Positions 1 through 6,471 of a DNA stretch of 16,435 bases are shown piece by piece; position 1 is the first letter of the stretch; every line of letters begins with the position of its first letter. The stretch spans positions 1 through 16,435 of the forward strand of contig CAYSPT010000092.1 of NCBI GenBank assembly GCA_964432985.1, written 5' to 3'. The position numbers and the translations under genes are program-made. This stretch comes from CAYSPT01 sp964432985 (lineage in GTDB: Bacteria > Muiribacteriota > CAYSPT01). The notes below the pieces were generated by a model, which was not told the origin of the DNA, did no database searches, and worked only from the letters and a program-made list of their open reading frames with translations.

Positions 1-443
1 TTAATAAGCGTTGCTATATCATCCTTCTTCTTTTGTATGCAGGTCTCCAGTTCTTCATAAATACATGTTCTTTTGAAATGGAGATTTGCTGATAATGCAG
101 TATCATTTCCGATGAGTTCTCTGATTCTCCGCTCGAGATCATTATCCAGTAGATCTACATTTCCATCTATCCAAACACTATAGTCGTAATCAGGAAACAA
201 GACATGGGGAAACAACTTGTAATACTTGGCTCGTCTGACGGGCTCGGGCTCGGTATGGTCCATTGTCCTTATTTCCCATACGCCGGCTTCTTCAATGTGT
301 TGATCGGTAAAACAAATATAATCAGCATCTTTACAAATATAGGTATGATGAAGAAGATCATCATATCCACCGGCAATTGCCGTATAGATAACCACCCGCG
401 CTTTTCGTGTTTTTTTATACTGTATATACTCGTTGGTTTTCAT
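1..443 (-). CDS. DUF616-type glycosyltransferase, partial (C-terminus outside window)
   Basis: The minus-strand frame is open from ATG at 443 to the left edge, giving 147 residues with no stop. The N-terminus reads VVIYTAIAGGYDDLLHH, followed by YICFTD, a tryptophan-containing WEIRTM stretch, RRAKYYKLFPHVLFPDYDYSVWIDGNVDLL and further helix-rich sequence. The order 'YTAIxGGYD...CFTD...AKxxKxxPHxxxPxYxxSxWIDGN' is the signature of the DUF616/TOD1-like glycosyltransferase family, often found in polysaccharide or surface-glycan loci; its acceptor here is unknown. The start is supported by an AAAGGA Shine-Dalgarno at 449-454, five bases upstream. Base composition is visibly lower in GC (roughly 35-40% in the lines counted) than the rest of the window (about 60%), and the gene abuts an IS remnant, so horizontal acquisition is plausible. 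Family call is good; enzymatic specificity is not known. Confidence 0.85.
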   Translation of the reverse strand, partial: MKTNEYIQYKKTRKARVVIYTAIAGGYDDLLHHTYICKDADYICFTDQHIEEAGVWEIRTMDHTEPEPVRRAKYYKLFPHVLFPDYDYSVWIDGNVDLLDNDLERRIRELIGNDTALSANLHFKRTCIYEELETCIQKKKDDIATLI

Positions 444-553
444 GAGAATCCTTTGACCATCCTTCTCGCAAACACTCTGCAAGTAGAATTAATGCCACAT
501 TACGGCCCCCGCCGCCTCTTATTTGACCTCCTGCCGTCAAAATTATAGCATGA

Positions 554-655
554 TCACGGGAAGATGGCCGCAAACAGTTTACCGTCCAGGTAAGCGTGCA
601 CTTCGCCCCAATCAAATTGGAACGCTTCTCCGGGAGGTTGGTCCACCCTGGTCAT
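554..655 (-). pseudogene. istA: IstA-type transposase fragment (IS21 family)
   Basis: The minus frame beginning ATG at 655 encodes 33 residues and stops at 554. It contains PGEAFQFDWGEV followed by HAYLDGK, which matches the start of the integrase-core (DDE) domain of IS21 IstA proteins: a 'PGxxxQxDWGE' motif whose Asp is the first catalytic acid. In an intact IstA of roughly 400-500 aa this motif lies about a quarter of the way in. The helix-turn-helix N-terminus, the other catalytic acids and istB are all missing. The frame stays open a few codons upstream of this ATG, so the residual open region is slightly longer. Not a functional gene. Confidence 0.6.
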
Positions 656-666
656 CTCCTTCCCTC

Positions 667-701
667 CTGTCTGGTTAACTCGTTGGTTAATGACCAGACA
701 G
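667..701. repeat. 9-bp perfect inverted repeat
   Basis: Arms CTGTCTGGT (667-675) and ACCAGACAG (693-701) are perfect complements, separated by 17 bases that themselves contain GTTAA/TTAA. It lies inside the IS21-like remnant, between the IstA scrap and the terminal direct repeats. Function unknown; it could be part of the element's end or a deletion scar. Confidence 0.5.
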
Positions 702-716
702 AAGTCTACTTTTAGG

Positions 717-771
717 GTGGGTCAATTTTCGATTACAATTTAGGGCCTAAGTGGGTCAATTTTCAATTACA
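717..771. repeat. Two 21-bp direct repeats, IS21-type terminal repeats
   Basis: Copies at 717-737 and 751-771 are identical except one base (CGATT versus CAATT) and have a 34-bp period. Sequences of the form TGGGTCAATTTTC are typical transposase-binding repeats near IS21-family ends. Confidence 0.65.
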
Positions 772-802
772 GAAAACAGTCGGTCACCTGGTCTCTGTTT
801 TC
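772..802. repeat. 8-bp inverted repeat next to the IS end
   Basis: GAAAACAG (772-779) and CTGTTTTC (795-802) are perfect complements around a 15-base spacer. The arm starts directly after the second IS21-like repeat. It has no clear T-tract, so I do not call it a terminator. Confidence 0.35.
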
Positions 803-905
803 AGCGTCGCAGAAAAATTTCTTGCGCTGCGGGCTTGTCTTGCCCTACACTTATAGTAGTGAGTTGCTTTGTACAAACAACAAACAAAGGAGAATCCAGG
901 TTATT

Positions 906-1889
906 ATGAAATATGCCCACGCTGTTTTTTTCGTATTGATTTGCCTCCTTTTTACGAGTCTGGTTCCGGTTTTTTCCTTCGAATCCGAGCAGGAGAAAAA
1001 CGAAGCAGTCCAGATCCTGTCAATAGTGAGAGATCCAGGAGTGAGAGAGGATCTTAAGCGAAACATAATGCTCGGTAACATCGTGACTTTGACCGGGCTG
1101 ACGGACGCCATCGAACGCTATCAGTGGGAAGAGTATAAACCTCCCGATTTCACTGCTCTGAGGCATGTCCGACCTCTCGCACAAGGACCGAGAATCCAGC
1201 TGTTCGCACCGAAAGTCTACGCTTCGGGCGGGCATTTCCTGGACAAGATCAGGGTGGTTTGGAGCTCGGTGCCCGACGCGACCCATTACAAGGTGTTCCG
1301 CAGTACCAGGCCCACCAGTACCAAAACCGAGATGACGGGTTGGCTGACGCCGTCGCACTATCCGCCGGCCGGTGCCGAGAGTGATCCGAACCGGATCGGC
1401 CCGCAGCCGGATGTAATCATCAGGGGCGGTATTTATTACGACGATCACACTGCCGACGCCGGGTGGGACAACTGGTACTATTACTTCGTGAAAGCTGCTT
1501 CAGACGAAAACGGGACTGATGAAAGCGATTACAGCAAGGGATACGGCCCGAGCACCGAAGGTGGGTTCCGTGCCCCATGGGACCCGTGGAAACCGTCGGA
1601 CAGTGAGCAGACGATTGCCAAGGCGGAAAAGCTGTTCGAAACCGGGGAGTTCCGGTTCAGGTACGAAAACTACCGCGGCGCCATAGACAGCTATACCAGG
1701 GCCATAGAAATATACCCCCAGTACGCCAGGGCGTATTACAAGCGCGGCCTGGCCAGGTACAACCTGTATATTGAAGGATATGCCGCCTTTGGAGGGAAGT
1801 TTGGCCGGATACGCGATTACAAGCAGGCGGCGAAACTCGGCGACACCGACGCTCAAAACTGGCTCAGCGAACATGACTACAGCTGGTAG
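906..1889 (+). CDS. Secreted protein with Fn3-like domain and C-terminal TPR
   Basis: I start at ATG 906 rather than the upstream in-frame codon at 822, because 906 gives a textbook signal peptide (MKYAHAVFFVLICLLFTSLV..VFS, residues 1-24) and has AAAGGAG at 886-892 (spacing 13). The 327-aa product is probably periplasmic or extracellular. Residues about 102-215 look like a fibronectin-III-type beta domain (KIRVVWSSVPDATHYKVFRS near the start, WYYYFVKAASDENGTDES near the end). Residues about 235-320 form a TPR/Sel1-like unit with the core AIDSYTRAIEIYPQYARAYY followed by YKQAAKLGDTDAQNWL. Such combinations are usually protein-binding; no catalytic motif is visible. The next gene has its own promoter, so this one is probably monocistronic. 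Exact function not recognised. Confidence 0.8.
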   Translation: MKYAHAVFFVLICLLFTSLVPVFSFESEQEKNEAVQILSIVRDPGVREDLKRNIMLGNIVTLTGLTDAIERYQWEEYKPPDFTALRHVRPLAQGPRIQLFAPKVYASGGHFLDKIRVVWSSVPDATHYKVFRSTRPTSTKTEMTGWLTPSHYPPAGAESDPNRIGPQPDVIIRGGIYYDDHTADAGWDNWYYYFVKAASDENGTDESDYSKGYGPSTEGGFRAPWDPWKPSDSEQTIAKAEKLFETGEFRFRYENYRGAIDSYTRAIEIYPQYARAYYKRGLARYNLYIEGYAAFGGKFGRIRDYKQAAKLGDTDAQNWLSEHDYSW

Positions 1890-1926
1890 CTGATCGACAT
1901 ATCAAATCCTTTCCCGCAGTCCTGCT

Positions 1927-1954
1927 GTCATCCTGTCGGCCTGCTGTGGATGAC
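1927..1954. repeat. Inverted repeat downstream of the Fn3/TPR gene
   Basis: GTCATCC (1927-1933) and GGATGAC (1948-1954) are perfect 7-bp complements; GGAT then also pairs with ATCC a few bases on. It could serve as a weak 3' stem for the upstream gene, but no T-run follows. The GTCATCC core recurs in the repeat at 10361-10400. Confidence 0.35.
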
Positions 1955-2012
1955 GCAATCCACTGGTCTGTTGGTCTACCGTCAATAAAGTATCTCCTGG
2001 ACGCAATTCTAG

Positions 2013-2041
2013 CTGACGAAACCGGTAAATAGTGTTATAAT
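2013..2041 (+). promoter_or_regulatory. Sigma-70-type promoter of the subtilisin gene
   Basis: -35 CTGACG (2013-2018), 17-bp spacer, -10 TATAAT (2036-2041, perfect consensus) preceded by an extended-10 TG at 2033-2034. Predicted transcription start is near 2048, giving a leader of about 58 nt before ATG 2106. Confidence 0.7.
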
Positions 2042-2048
2042 TTAACTC

Positions 2049-2069
2049 ATGCGGCAACTGTTGCCGCAT
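2049..2069. promoter_or_regulatory. 21-bp perfect palindrome at the predicted +1 (operator or 5' stem-loop)
   Basis: Arms ATGCGGCAAC (2049-2058) and GTTGCCGCAT (2060-2069) flank a single T. It starts 7 bp after the -10 box, so it covers about +1 to +21. As DNA it is a strong operator candidate for a dimeric repressor; as RNA it would fold to a 9-bp stem with a CUG loop at the very 5' end. It also contains an in-frame ATG (2049) that would extend the protease by 19 residues; I reject that start. Confidence 0.65.
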
Positions 2070-2105
2070 TGTGTCAATTCGGTACACAGGAAAGGAATGA
2101 CTTTG

Positions 2106-3482
2106 ATGAAAAAAGGAATGATTTTAGGATTCGCTCTCTCGCTGCTTATATGCTTCCCGTTTGCGGCCACAGCAGGTATTCTCGGCACGGAACTGGCTGC
2201 CGAATTCGCCGCTGCCGGCAGCAAAACCGGCGATATTTATGATGTTATCGTACTGATAAACAATCCTGAAAACTCCCATCCGGACGGGGTTCTGACCCGC
2301 GGAGAACTGCTTACCGCTCTCATGACCCGGGCCCGGATTTCCCAGCAGCCCGTGCTCGAGCAGATTCAAGCGGCTGAGGGGGCGGACAGCGCGCGGGTGG
2401 TAGATTACCGCAGCCTGTGGATCGTCAACGCTATCGCTCTTACCGCCGACCGGAGTACCATCCTGTCCATCTCCAAAAATCTCGCGGTGAAGAAGGTCGT
2501 TCTGGATAAACCAATCCCCCTGCCCAAAACCTGGGAATCAACTGCTATCCGAAGCTCATCCGCCTACGAGTGGAGCCTGGAAAACATGAAGATCCCCGAG
2601 GTCGCCGAGCAATACGGTCTGGACGGTTCGGGAGTTATTGTAGGCCATCTTGACACTGGGGTAGACGCCTCTCATCCCGACCTGGAAGGTAAGATCGTAA
2701 ACTGGAAAGATTTCACCGCCGAGCCGTCGGAGACCCCGGTGGACACCAATGGGCACGGCACCCACACCGCCGGTACTATCGCCGGGGGAAGCGCATCCGG
2801 CAAGCAGATCGGCGCTGCGCCGGGGGCCAAGCTGGTGGTGGGACGGGTGTTTGCCACCGGATCGACCACAGGGGAAATACTGCTCTCCGGGATGCAGTGG
2901 ATCGCCGACCCGGACGGCGACCCGGCCACCGACGACGCCCCGGCGATGTGCTGTAACTCCTGGGGCGGCGGGGACTCCCCCGAACGCCGGGAACTCTACA
3001 AGCAGGCGATACAGACCTGGCTGGACGCCGGCGTCATTCCCATTTTCGCCAACGGAAACTCCGGTCCCTGGAAACGGACCACCGGCCTCCCGGGCGGTTT
3101 CCTTAACGTCATTTCGGTGGGCGCCACCAAGAAGAACAACAAGATCGCTTTCTTCTCATCCCGAGGTCCCATCAAGTGGGACGGTATCGACCGGATAAAG
3201 CCCGACGTATCCGCTCCCGGTTCGGGTGTCCGTTCCGCCAAACCCGGCGGTGGTTACACATCCATGAGCGGCACTTCCATGGCCTGCCCCAACGTCACCG
3301 GTCTTGTGGCCCTCATGAAGCAGGCGGCTCCGTCCCTGACCACCGAATTCGCCAGCCAGGTATTGCAGGAAACAGCCCTGGACATGGGGTCGGCCGGCAA
3401 GGACAACAAGTACGGCGCGGGAGTGGTGAATGGGCTGGCCGCTATCGAAAAACTGAAAGAGATCATGCGGCTCACGGAATAA
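2106..3482 (+). CDS. Secreted subtilisin-family (S8) serine protease
   Basis: The 458-aa product starts at ATG 2106, preceded by AAAGGA at 2091-2096 (spacing 9); ATG 2097 is a possible alternative three codons upstream. Signal peptide: residues 1-23 (MKKGMILGFALSLLICFPFA..). Residues about 40-135 look like an I9-type inhibitory propeptide. The catalytic triad is complete: Asp183 in HLDTGVDASHPDL, His217 in NGHGTHTAG, Ser391 in SGTSMACPNVTG; the oxyanion Asn is N318 in FANGNSGP. The catalytic domain runs from about 165 to 450, with no C-terminal PPC, P-domain or anchor, so the mature enzyme should be a soluble exported endoprotease autoprocessed from the propeptide. It is driven by the promoter at 2013-2041 and may extend into the cysteine desulfidase 63 bp downstream. 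Family very sure; substrate unknown. Confidence 0.95.
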   Translation: MKKGMILGFALSLLICFPFAATAGILGTELAAEFAAAGSKTGDIYDVIVLINNPENSHPDGVLTRGELLTALMTRARISQQPVLEQIQAAEGADSARVVDYRSLWIVNAIALTADRSTILSISKNLAVKKVVLDKPIPLPKTWESTAIRSSSAYEWSLENMKIPEVAEQYGLDGSGVIVGHLDTGVDASHPDLEGKIVNWKDFTAEPSETPVDTNGHGTHTAGTIAGGSASGKQIGAAPGAKLVVGRVFATGSTTGEILLSGMQWIADPDGDPATDDAPAMCCNSWGGGDSPERRELYKQAIQTWLDAGVIPIFANGNSGPWKRTTGLPGGFLNVISVGATKKNNKIAFFSSRGPIKWDGIDRIKPDVSAPGSGVRSAKPGGGYTSMSGTSMACPNVTGLVALMKQAAPSLTTEFASQVLQETALDMGSAGKDNKYGAGVVNGLAAIEKLKEIMRLTE

Positions 3483-3545
3483 TCAGCCGCACCACAGACG
3501 ACAGGCACTGTCTATCACCTGCTCAGCATGGTCGAGGAGCGCCAC

Positions 3546-4829
3546 ATGAATATTCTCAAGGAAGTTCTGGCCCGCGAAGTGTTTCCCGCTCTCGGCTGCA
3601 CGGAGCCCATCGCCGTGGCCTACGCCGCCAGCGTGGCTGCTCACGAATTGTCAGCCGCTCCCGATGAAATTCGTATAATCGTCGATCCCGGCGTGTACAA
3701 AAACGGGTTTGCCGTCATGGTCCCGAACACCGGGGGAGAAACCGGCAATCTCATTGCCGGAATACTCGGGGCGCTGGTCAGGCAGCCCGAATTGAAGATG
3801 GAGATACTGCAGGGTGTCAGAGAAGAGATGGTGGAGCAGGCCAGGGCGCTGATCGCCGCCGGGAAGGCGGGTATCACCTTCGACCGGTCGCAAACCGGGC
3901 TGTACATCGAGGTGACCCTGACAGCCGGTAATGATTCGGTCCGGGCGGTGATCGAGAGCACCCACACCAACCTGGTCCGCCTGGAGAAGAACGGCCGGGT
4001 CCTCTTCGAGAAGCAGCCGGATGGCGGCGGCGCATCATCCCGGGAATACAAATCGGTCCTCAAACAGATGCCCATCACCGATTTGATCGACCTTTCCATG
4101 GGGATTGACGCCGATGATTACGATTACATCAAGAGCGGTATTACCATGAACCTGGCCATTTCCGAAGCGGGCCGGGAAGTGAAAAAGGTCGGGTATTTCC
4201 TGTTCGATCTGATGAAAAAGGGTTATCTGCTGGATGATGTCTTTTCGTCGAGCAAGATTCTGACCGCGTCGGCCTGCGACGCCCGGATGGCCGGGCTCAG
4301 TTACCCGGTGATGGCCAGCGGGGGCAGCGGCAACCAGGGTATCGTGGCCATCCTTGTTCCCTACAATGTGGGATTGCATTTCGATATAGACGAAGAAACT
4401 ATTATCCGCAGCATCGCTCTTTCTCACCTGATGAACAGCTACGTGAAATGCTACACCGGTGACCTGTCTCCCCTGTGTGGCTGCGCTATCGCCGCCGGGG
4501 TTGGTGCCGCAGCGGCCATCGTCTTTCAGCAGTACGGGGCGGACATGTCAAAAATCACCCTGGCGGTGAACAACCTGATCAGCGACCTGGGGGGGATGCT
4601 GTGCGACGGAGCCAAAGGCGGCTGCGCCTTGAAGGTGGCCAGTTCCACCGATTCGGCTATCCGCTCCGCCTACATGGCCCTGAACGATCACGGTATCACC
4701 CACGCCGAAGGATTTGTGGGAAAAACCGCCGAGGACACCATCAGGCACCTGAGTGAGATCAGCAAGGTTGGTATGGCCCGGGTGGACGACACCATGCTAA
4801 GTATCATGGTGAGTAAGGATGAGATTTGA
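3546..4829 (+). CDS. cyuA: L-cysteine desulfidase family protein (UPF0597 / CyuA-like)
   Basis: I choose ATG 3546 because GAGGAG (3534-3539) sits six bases upstream; ATG 3528 would add six residues but has no ribosome site. The 427-aa product has the family landmarks: FPALGCTEPIAVAYA (C18), DPGVYKNGFAVMVPNTGG, ASGGSGNQGI (about 257-266), SPLCGCAIAAG (C311, C313) and MLCDGAKGGCALK (C353, C360). The family is an oxygen-sensitive iron-sulfur lyase related to the serine dehydratase alpha chain, converting L-cysteine to pyruvate, ammonia and hydrogen sulfide in the cytoplasm; the cluster ligands should be among C302, C311, C313, C353 and C360. Some UPF0597 members act on other amino acids, so the substrate is probable rather than certain. 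It lies 63 bp after the protease with no visible terminator between (only a tiny GACAG/CTGTC stem at 3500-3512), suggesting co-transcription. The downstream gene is convergent, with no obvious terminator in the 105-bp gap. Confidence 0.88.
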   Translation: MNILKEVLAREVFPALGCTEPIAVAYAASVAAHELSAAPDEIRIIVDPGVYKNGFAVMVPNTGGETGNLIAGILGALVRQPELKMEILQGVREEMVEQARALIAAGKAGITFDRSQTGLYIEVTLTAGNDSVRAVIESTHTNLVRLEKNGRVLFEKQPDGGGASSREYKSVLKQMPITDLIDLSMGIDADDYDYIKSGITMNLAISEAGREVKKVGYFLFDLMKKGYLLDDVFSSSKILTASACDARMAGLSYPVMASGGSGNQGIVAILVPYNVGLHFDIDEETIIRSIALSHLMNSYVKCYTGDLSPLCGCAIAAGVGAAAAIVFQQYGADMSKITLAVNNLISDLGGMLCDGAKGGCALKVASSTDSAIRSAYMALNDHGITHAEGFVGKTAEDTIRHLSEISKVGMARVDDTMLSIMVSKDEI

Positions 4830-4934
4830 CTTTTGGACTTTAGCGGTTTGCACTTCTTGGAGCAGACTTGAGAGAGGCATTTGCAATGGACTGGACTGGT
4901 CTCCGAAAAGAGAGAATCGAACTCGGCCTGCCGG

Positions 4935-6374
4935 TCACGTCGACCAGCCCCGGTGCCCGGCGCATTCCTTCAGTACCCGTTCATTAAGCCAGCCGCGCAC
5001 CGCCTCAGACACGTAGAATACCGGCTGCAGCAAATCGTCCTCCCGGGAGATGACGTTTTCAGCCGCCGCGATCTCAGCCAAACCGGTCCCCGGGTAGATT
5101 CTCATTCCCGGTGTGACCTTCATCGATTCCAGATCCAGGCGTTCGGCCAGCGCAATACTCTCGTCTACCGATGTGCGGTCTTCACCCGGCCCCCCCAGCA
5201 GGAGGAATCCCCGCTGAGGAATCTCGTGCTGACGGAACAATGCGGCTGTCCGGATGATGTCGTCCGCGCAGAATCCTTTGTGCAGCACTTTCAGCATTCG
5301 GTCGGAGCCGCTTTCGAAGCCCAGGCTGATCTGGCTGCATCCCGCCTCTTTCATTCCGGCTGCCAGGGCCGGTGAGACATTGACCGGATGGATGATACCG
5401 TACCAGTTGATGTCCAGCTTACGTCTGATAATCTCCCGGCACAGCTCCAGGGCGTGTGCTTCTGGAACATTGAAGAGGCTGTCAACGAAAAAGAAGGTCC
5501 GCTGACCGTACTGCTTGACCGTGAACTCGATTTCGTCCACCACCGTCGTAGCCGGCCGCAGCCGTATGGTCCGTCCCTCGATTATCGGGGAAGAGCAGTA
5601 GAGGCATCGCTTGGAGCATCCCCGCTTGCTCTGCACCGGGATGAAACCGCTCTGGCCGTACCGGGGAATATCGAACAGCTCCAGGGCGGGGCGGGGAAGA
5701 TGGCCCAGGGCACCGGTATTCTCTTCACCGGGCGATGAATCCGCGGCCGTTTCGGTATTCTCATCAATGATCCCATCAAGAAAAGAGCCGGTGGCGGGCC
5801 CGGCACTACCTTCCGGATGTCGGATGGAAGTGACTGGTTCTCCGCTCGTAATGAGGCAGGGGATACGTCGTGGGTCCCGTCCGGACTCAAGCGCCCGGGC
5901 CAGCAGGCAGAGCGGACGTTCTCCTTCTCCGGCCACGCCGAAATCTCCTCCCAGGTACGCGAGCGCCGCGCGGGGGAAGATACTGAAACCGGCGCCGCCG
6001 ATAACCACCGGAGAACCTGATATTTCACGGCAGGCGCTTATCACCGGCCGGACTTCGGGCAGGTAGAACTCGGGGGAAAACGGGTCCTGGTTGTCGATGT
6101 TCCTGACGGAAAACCCGGTCAATTGCGGCCGGAAATCCAGGACGGCTTTCGTAGTGGCCCGGACTGCTTCCGCGGTGGCCTCGATGGGATTCCTGATAGC
6201 CCCAACGGCTTCTGCGGTGGCCTCGACGGGGTCCGGAAAACGGGTATCAAAAAGGTCCAGGACCCGCACCTGGTGCCCTTCCTTCTCCAGTCCGGCGGCC
6301 AGGAAAGCCGGTCCCAGGGGGAAAACCGGCATATTGACAGCTGTCCGGTTGGCGGAAACGAGTAAAACACGCAT
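4935..6374 (-). CDS. Radical SAM protein with N-terminal B12-binding-like domain
   Basis: The preferred start is ATG 6374 (MRVLLVSANR, a typical N-terminus of this class); ATG 6383 or an upstream extension to 6470 is possible. No Shine-Dalgarno is visible. The product is 479 aa. Residues 1-150 form a Rossmann-like cobalamin-binding fold (FPLGPAFLAAGLEKEGHQVRVLD; VVIGGAGFSIFPRAAL; GEGERPL), but no DxHxxG base-on motif is seen, so B12 binding is uncertain. Residues about 245-450 are the radical SAM/Elp3 barrel with the cluster motif C253-x3-C257-x2-C260 (GCSKRCLYC) and a SLGFESGSDRMLKVLHKG stretch typical of B12-radical SAM enzymes. A 14-residue tandem duplication occupies residues 49-76, and low-complexity sequence at about 185-222 links the domains. 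It is divergent from the kinase gene across 97 bp. The reaction is unknown; methyltransfer is one possibility for this architecture. Confidence 0.87.
   Translation of the reverse strand: MRVLLVSANRTAVNMPVFPLGPAFLAAGLEKEGHQVRVLDLFDTRFPDPVEATAEAVGAIRNPIEATAEAVRATTKAVLDFRPQLTGFSVRNIDNQDPFSPEFYLPEVRPVISACREISGSPVVIGGAGFSIFPRAALAYLGGDFGVAGEGERPLCLLARALESGRDPRRIPCLITSGEPVTSIRHPEGSAGPATGSFLDGIIDENTETAADSSPGEENTGALGHLPRPALELFDIPRYGQSGFIPVQSKRGCSKRCLYCSSPIIEGRTIRLRPATTVVDEIEFTVKQYGQRTFFFVDSLFNVPEAHALELCREIIRRKLDINWYGIIHPVNVSPALAAGMKEAGCSQISLGFESGSDRMLKVLHKGFCADDIIRTAALFRQHEIPQRGFLLLGGPGEDRTSVDESIALAERLDLESMKVTPGMRIYPGTGLAEIAAAENVISREDDLLQPVFYVSEAVRGWLNERVLKECAGHRGWST
6147..6230 (-). repeat. 42-bp in-frame tandem duplication in the radical SAM gene
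   Basis: Two 14-codon units (minus strand 6230-6189 and 6188-6147) encode PVEATAEAVGAIRN and PIEATAEAVRATTK. The DNA units share long near-identical runs, so the duplication is recent. It lies in the B12-binding-like domain. Confidence 0.75.
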
Positions 6375-6434
6375 GTACTGCATGGTATCAAGTTGTTGGC
6401 GAGGAGTGCAAATATTTGAAAGGTGCACCGCTTC

Positions 6435-6464
6435 TTGCCTGCCGGGACCATGCCCTGTTACAAT
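6435..6464 (+). promoter_or_regulatory. Promoter of the kinase gene, predicting a leaderless mRNA
   Basis: -35 TTGCCT (6435-6440), 18-bp spacer, -10 TACAAT (6459-6464) with an extended-10 TG at 6456-6457. The expected transcription start, 7-8 bases after the -10, is 6471-6472, which is the A of the ATG. No Shine-Dalgarno exists upstream of that ATG. Confidence 0.55.
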
Positions 6465-6471
6465 TGCCACG

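Larger units (their letters stand above)
554..771 (-). mobile_element. IS21-family insertion sequence remnant
   Basis: Two things coincide here: a short minus-strand coding scrap matching the first catalytic Asp region of an IstA-type transposase (554-655), and two direct repeats of GTGGGTCAATTTTC(G/A)ATTACA (717-737 and 751-771), the kind of multiple terminal repeat found at IS21-family ends. Neither a full istA nor istB is present, so the element is dead and heavily deleted. The family call rests on pattern recognition; exact boundaries and target-site duplication cannot be set. Confidence 0.6.

Noticed and set aside
204..548. Plus-strand ORF of 114 codons at the left end
   Set aside because: It is antisense to the DUF616 glycosyltransferase, which has recognisable family motifs and a ribosome site.
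2049..2105. ATG 2049 as start of the protease
   Set aside because: It is inside the palindrome at the predicted transcription start, has no ribosome site and would bury the signal peptide behind 19 residues.
4893..4930. Minus-strand GAGTTCGATTCTC...GGAGACCA resembling a tRNA T-arm and CCA end
   Set aside because: Only 3 of 5 T-stem pairs form, and no matching 5' acceptor, D-arm or anticodon arm is present upstream. Chance similarity, or at best an unprovable att-site scrap.
6091..6471. 127-codon upstream extension of the kinase frame
   Set aside because: It lies over the N-terminal coding region of the divergent radical SAM gene, has no ribosome site and encodes no HEAT- or kinase-like sequence. 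The promoter at 6435-6464 lies inside it.
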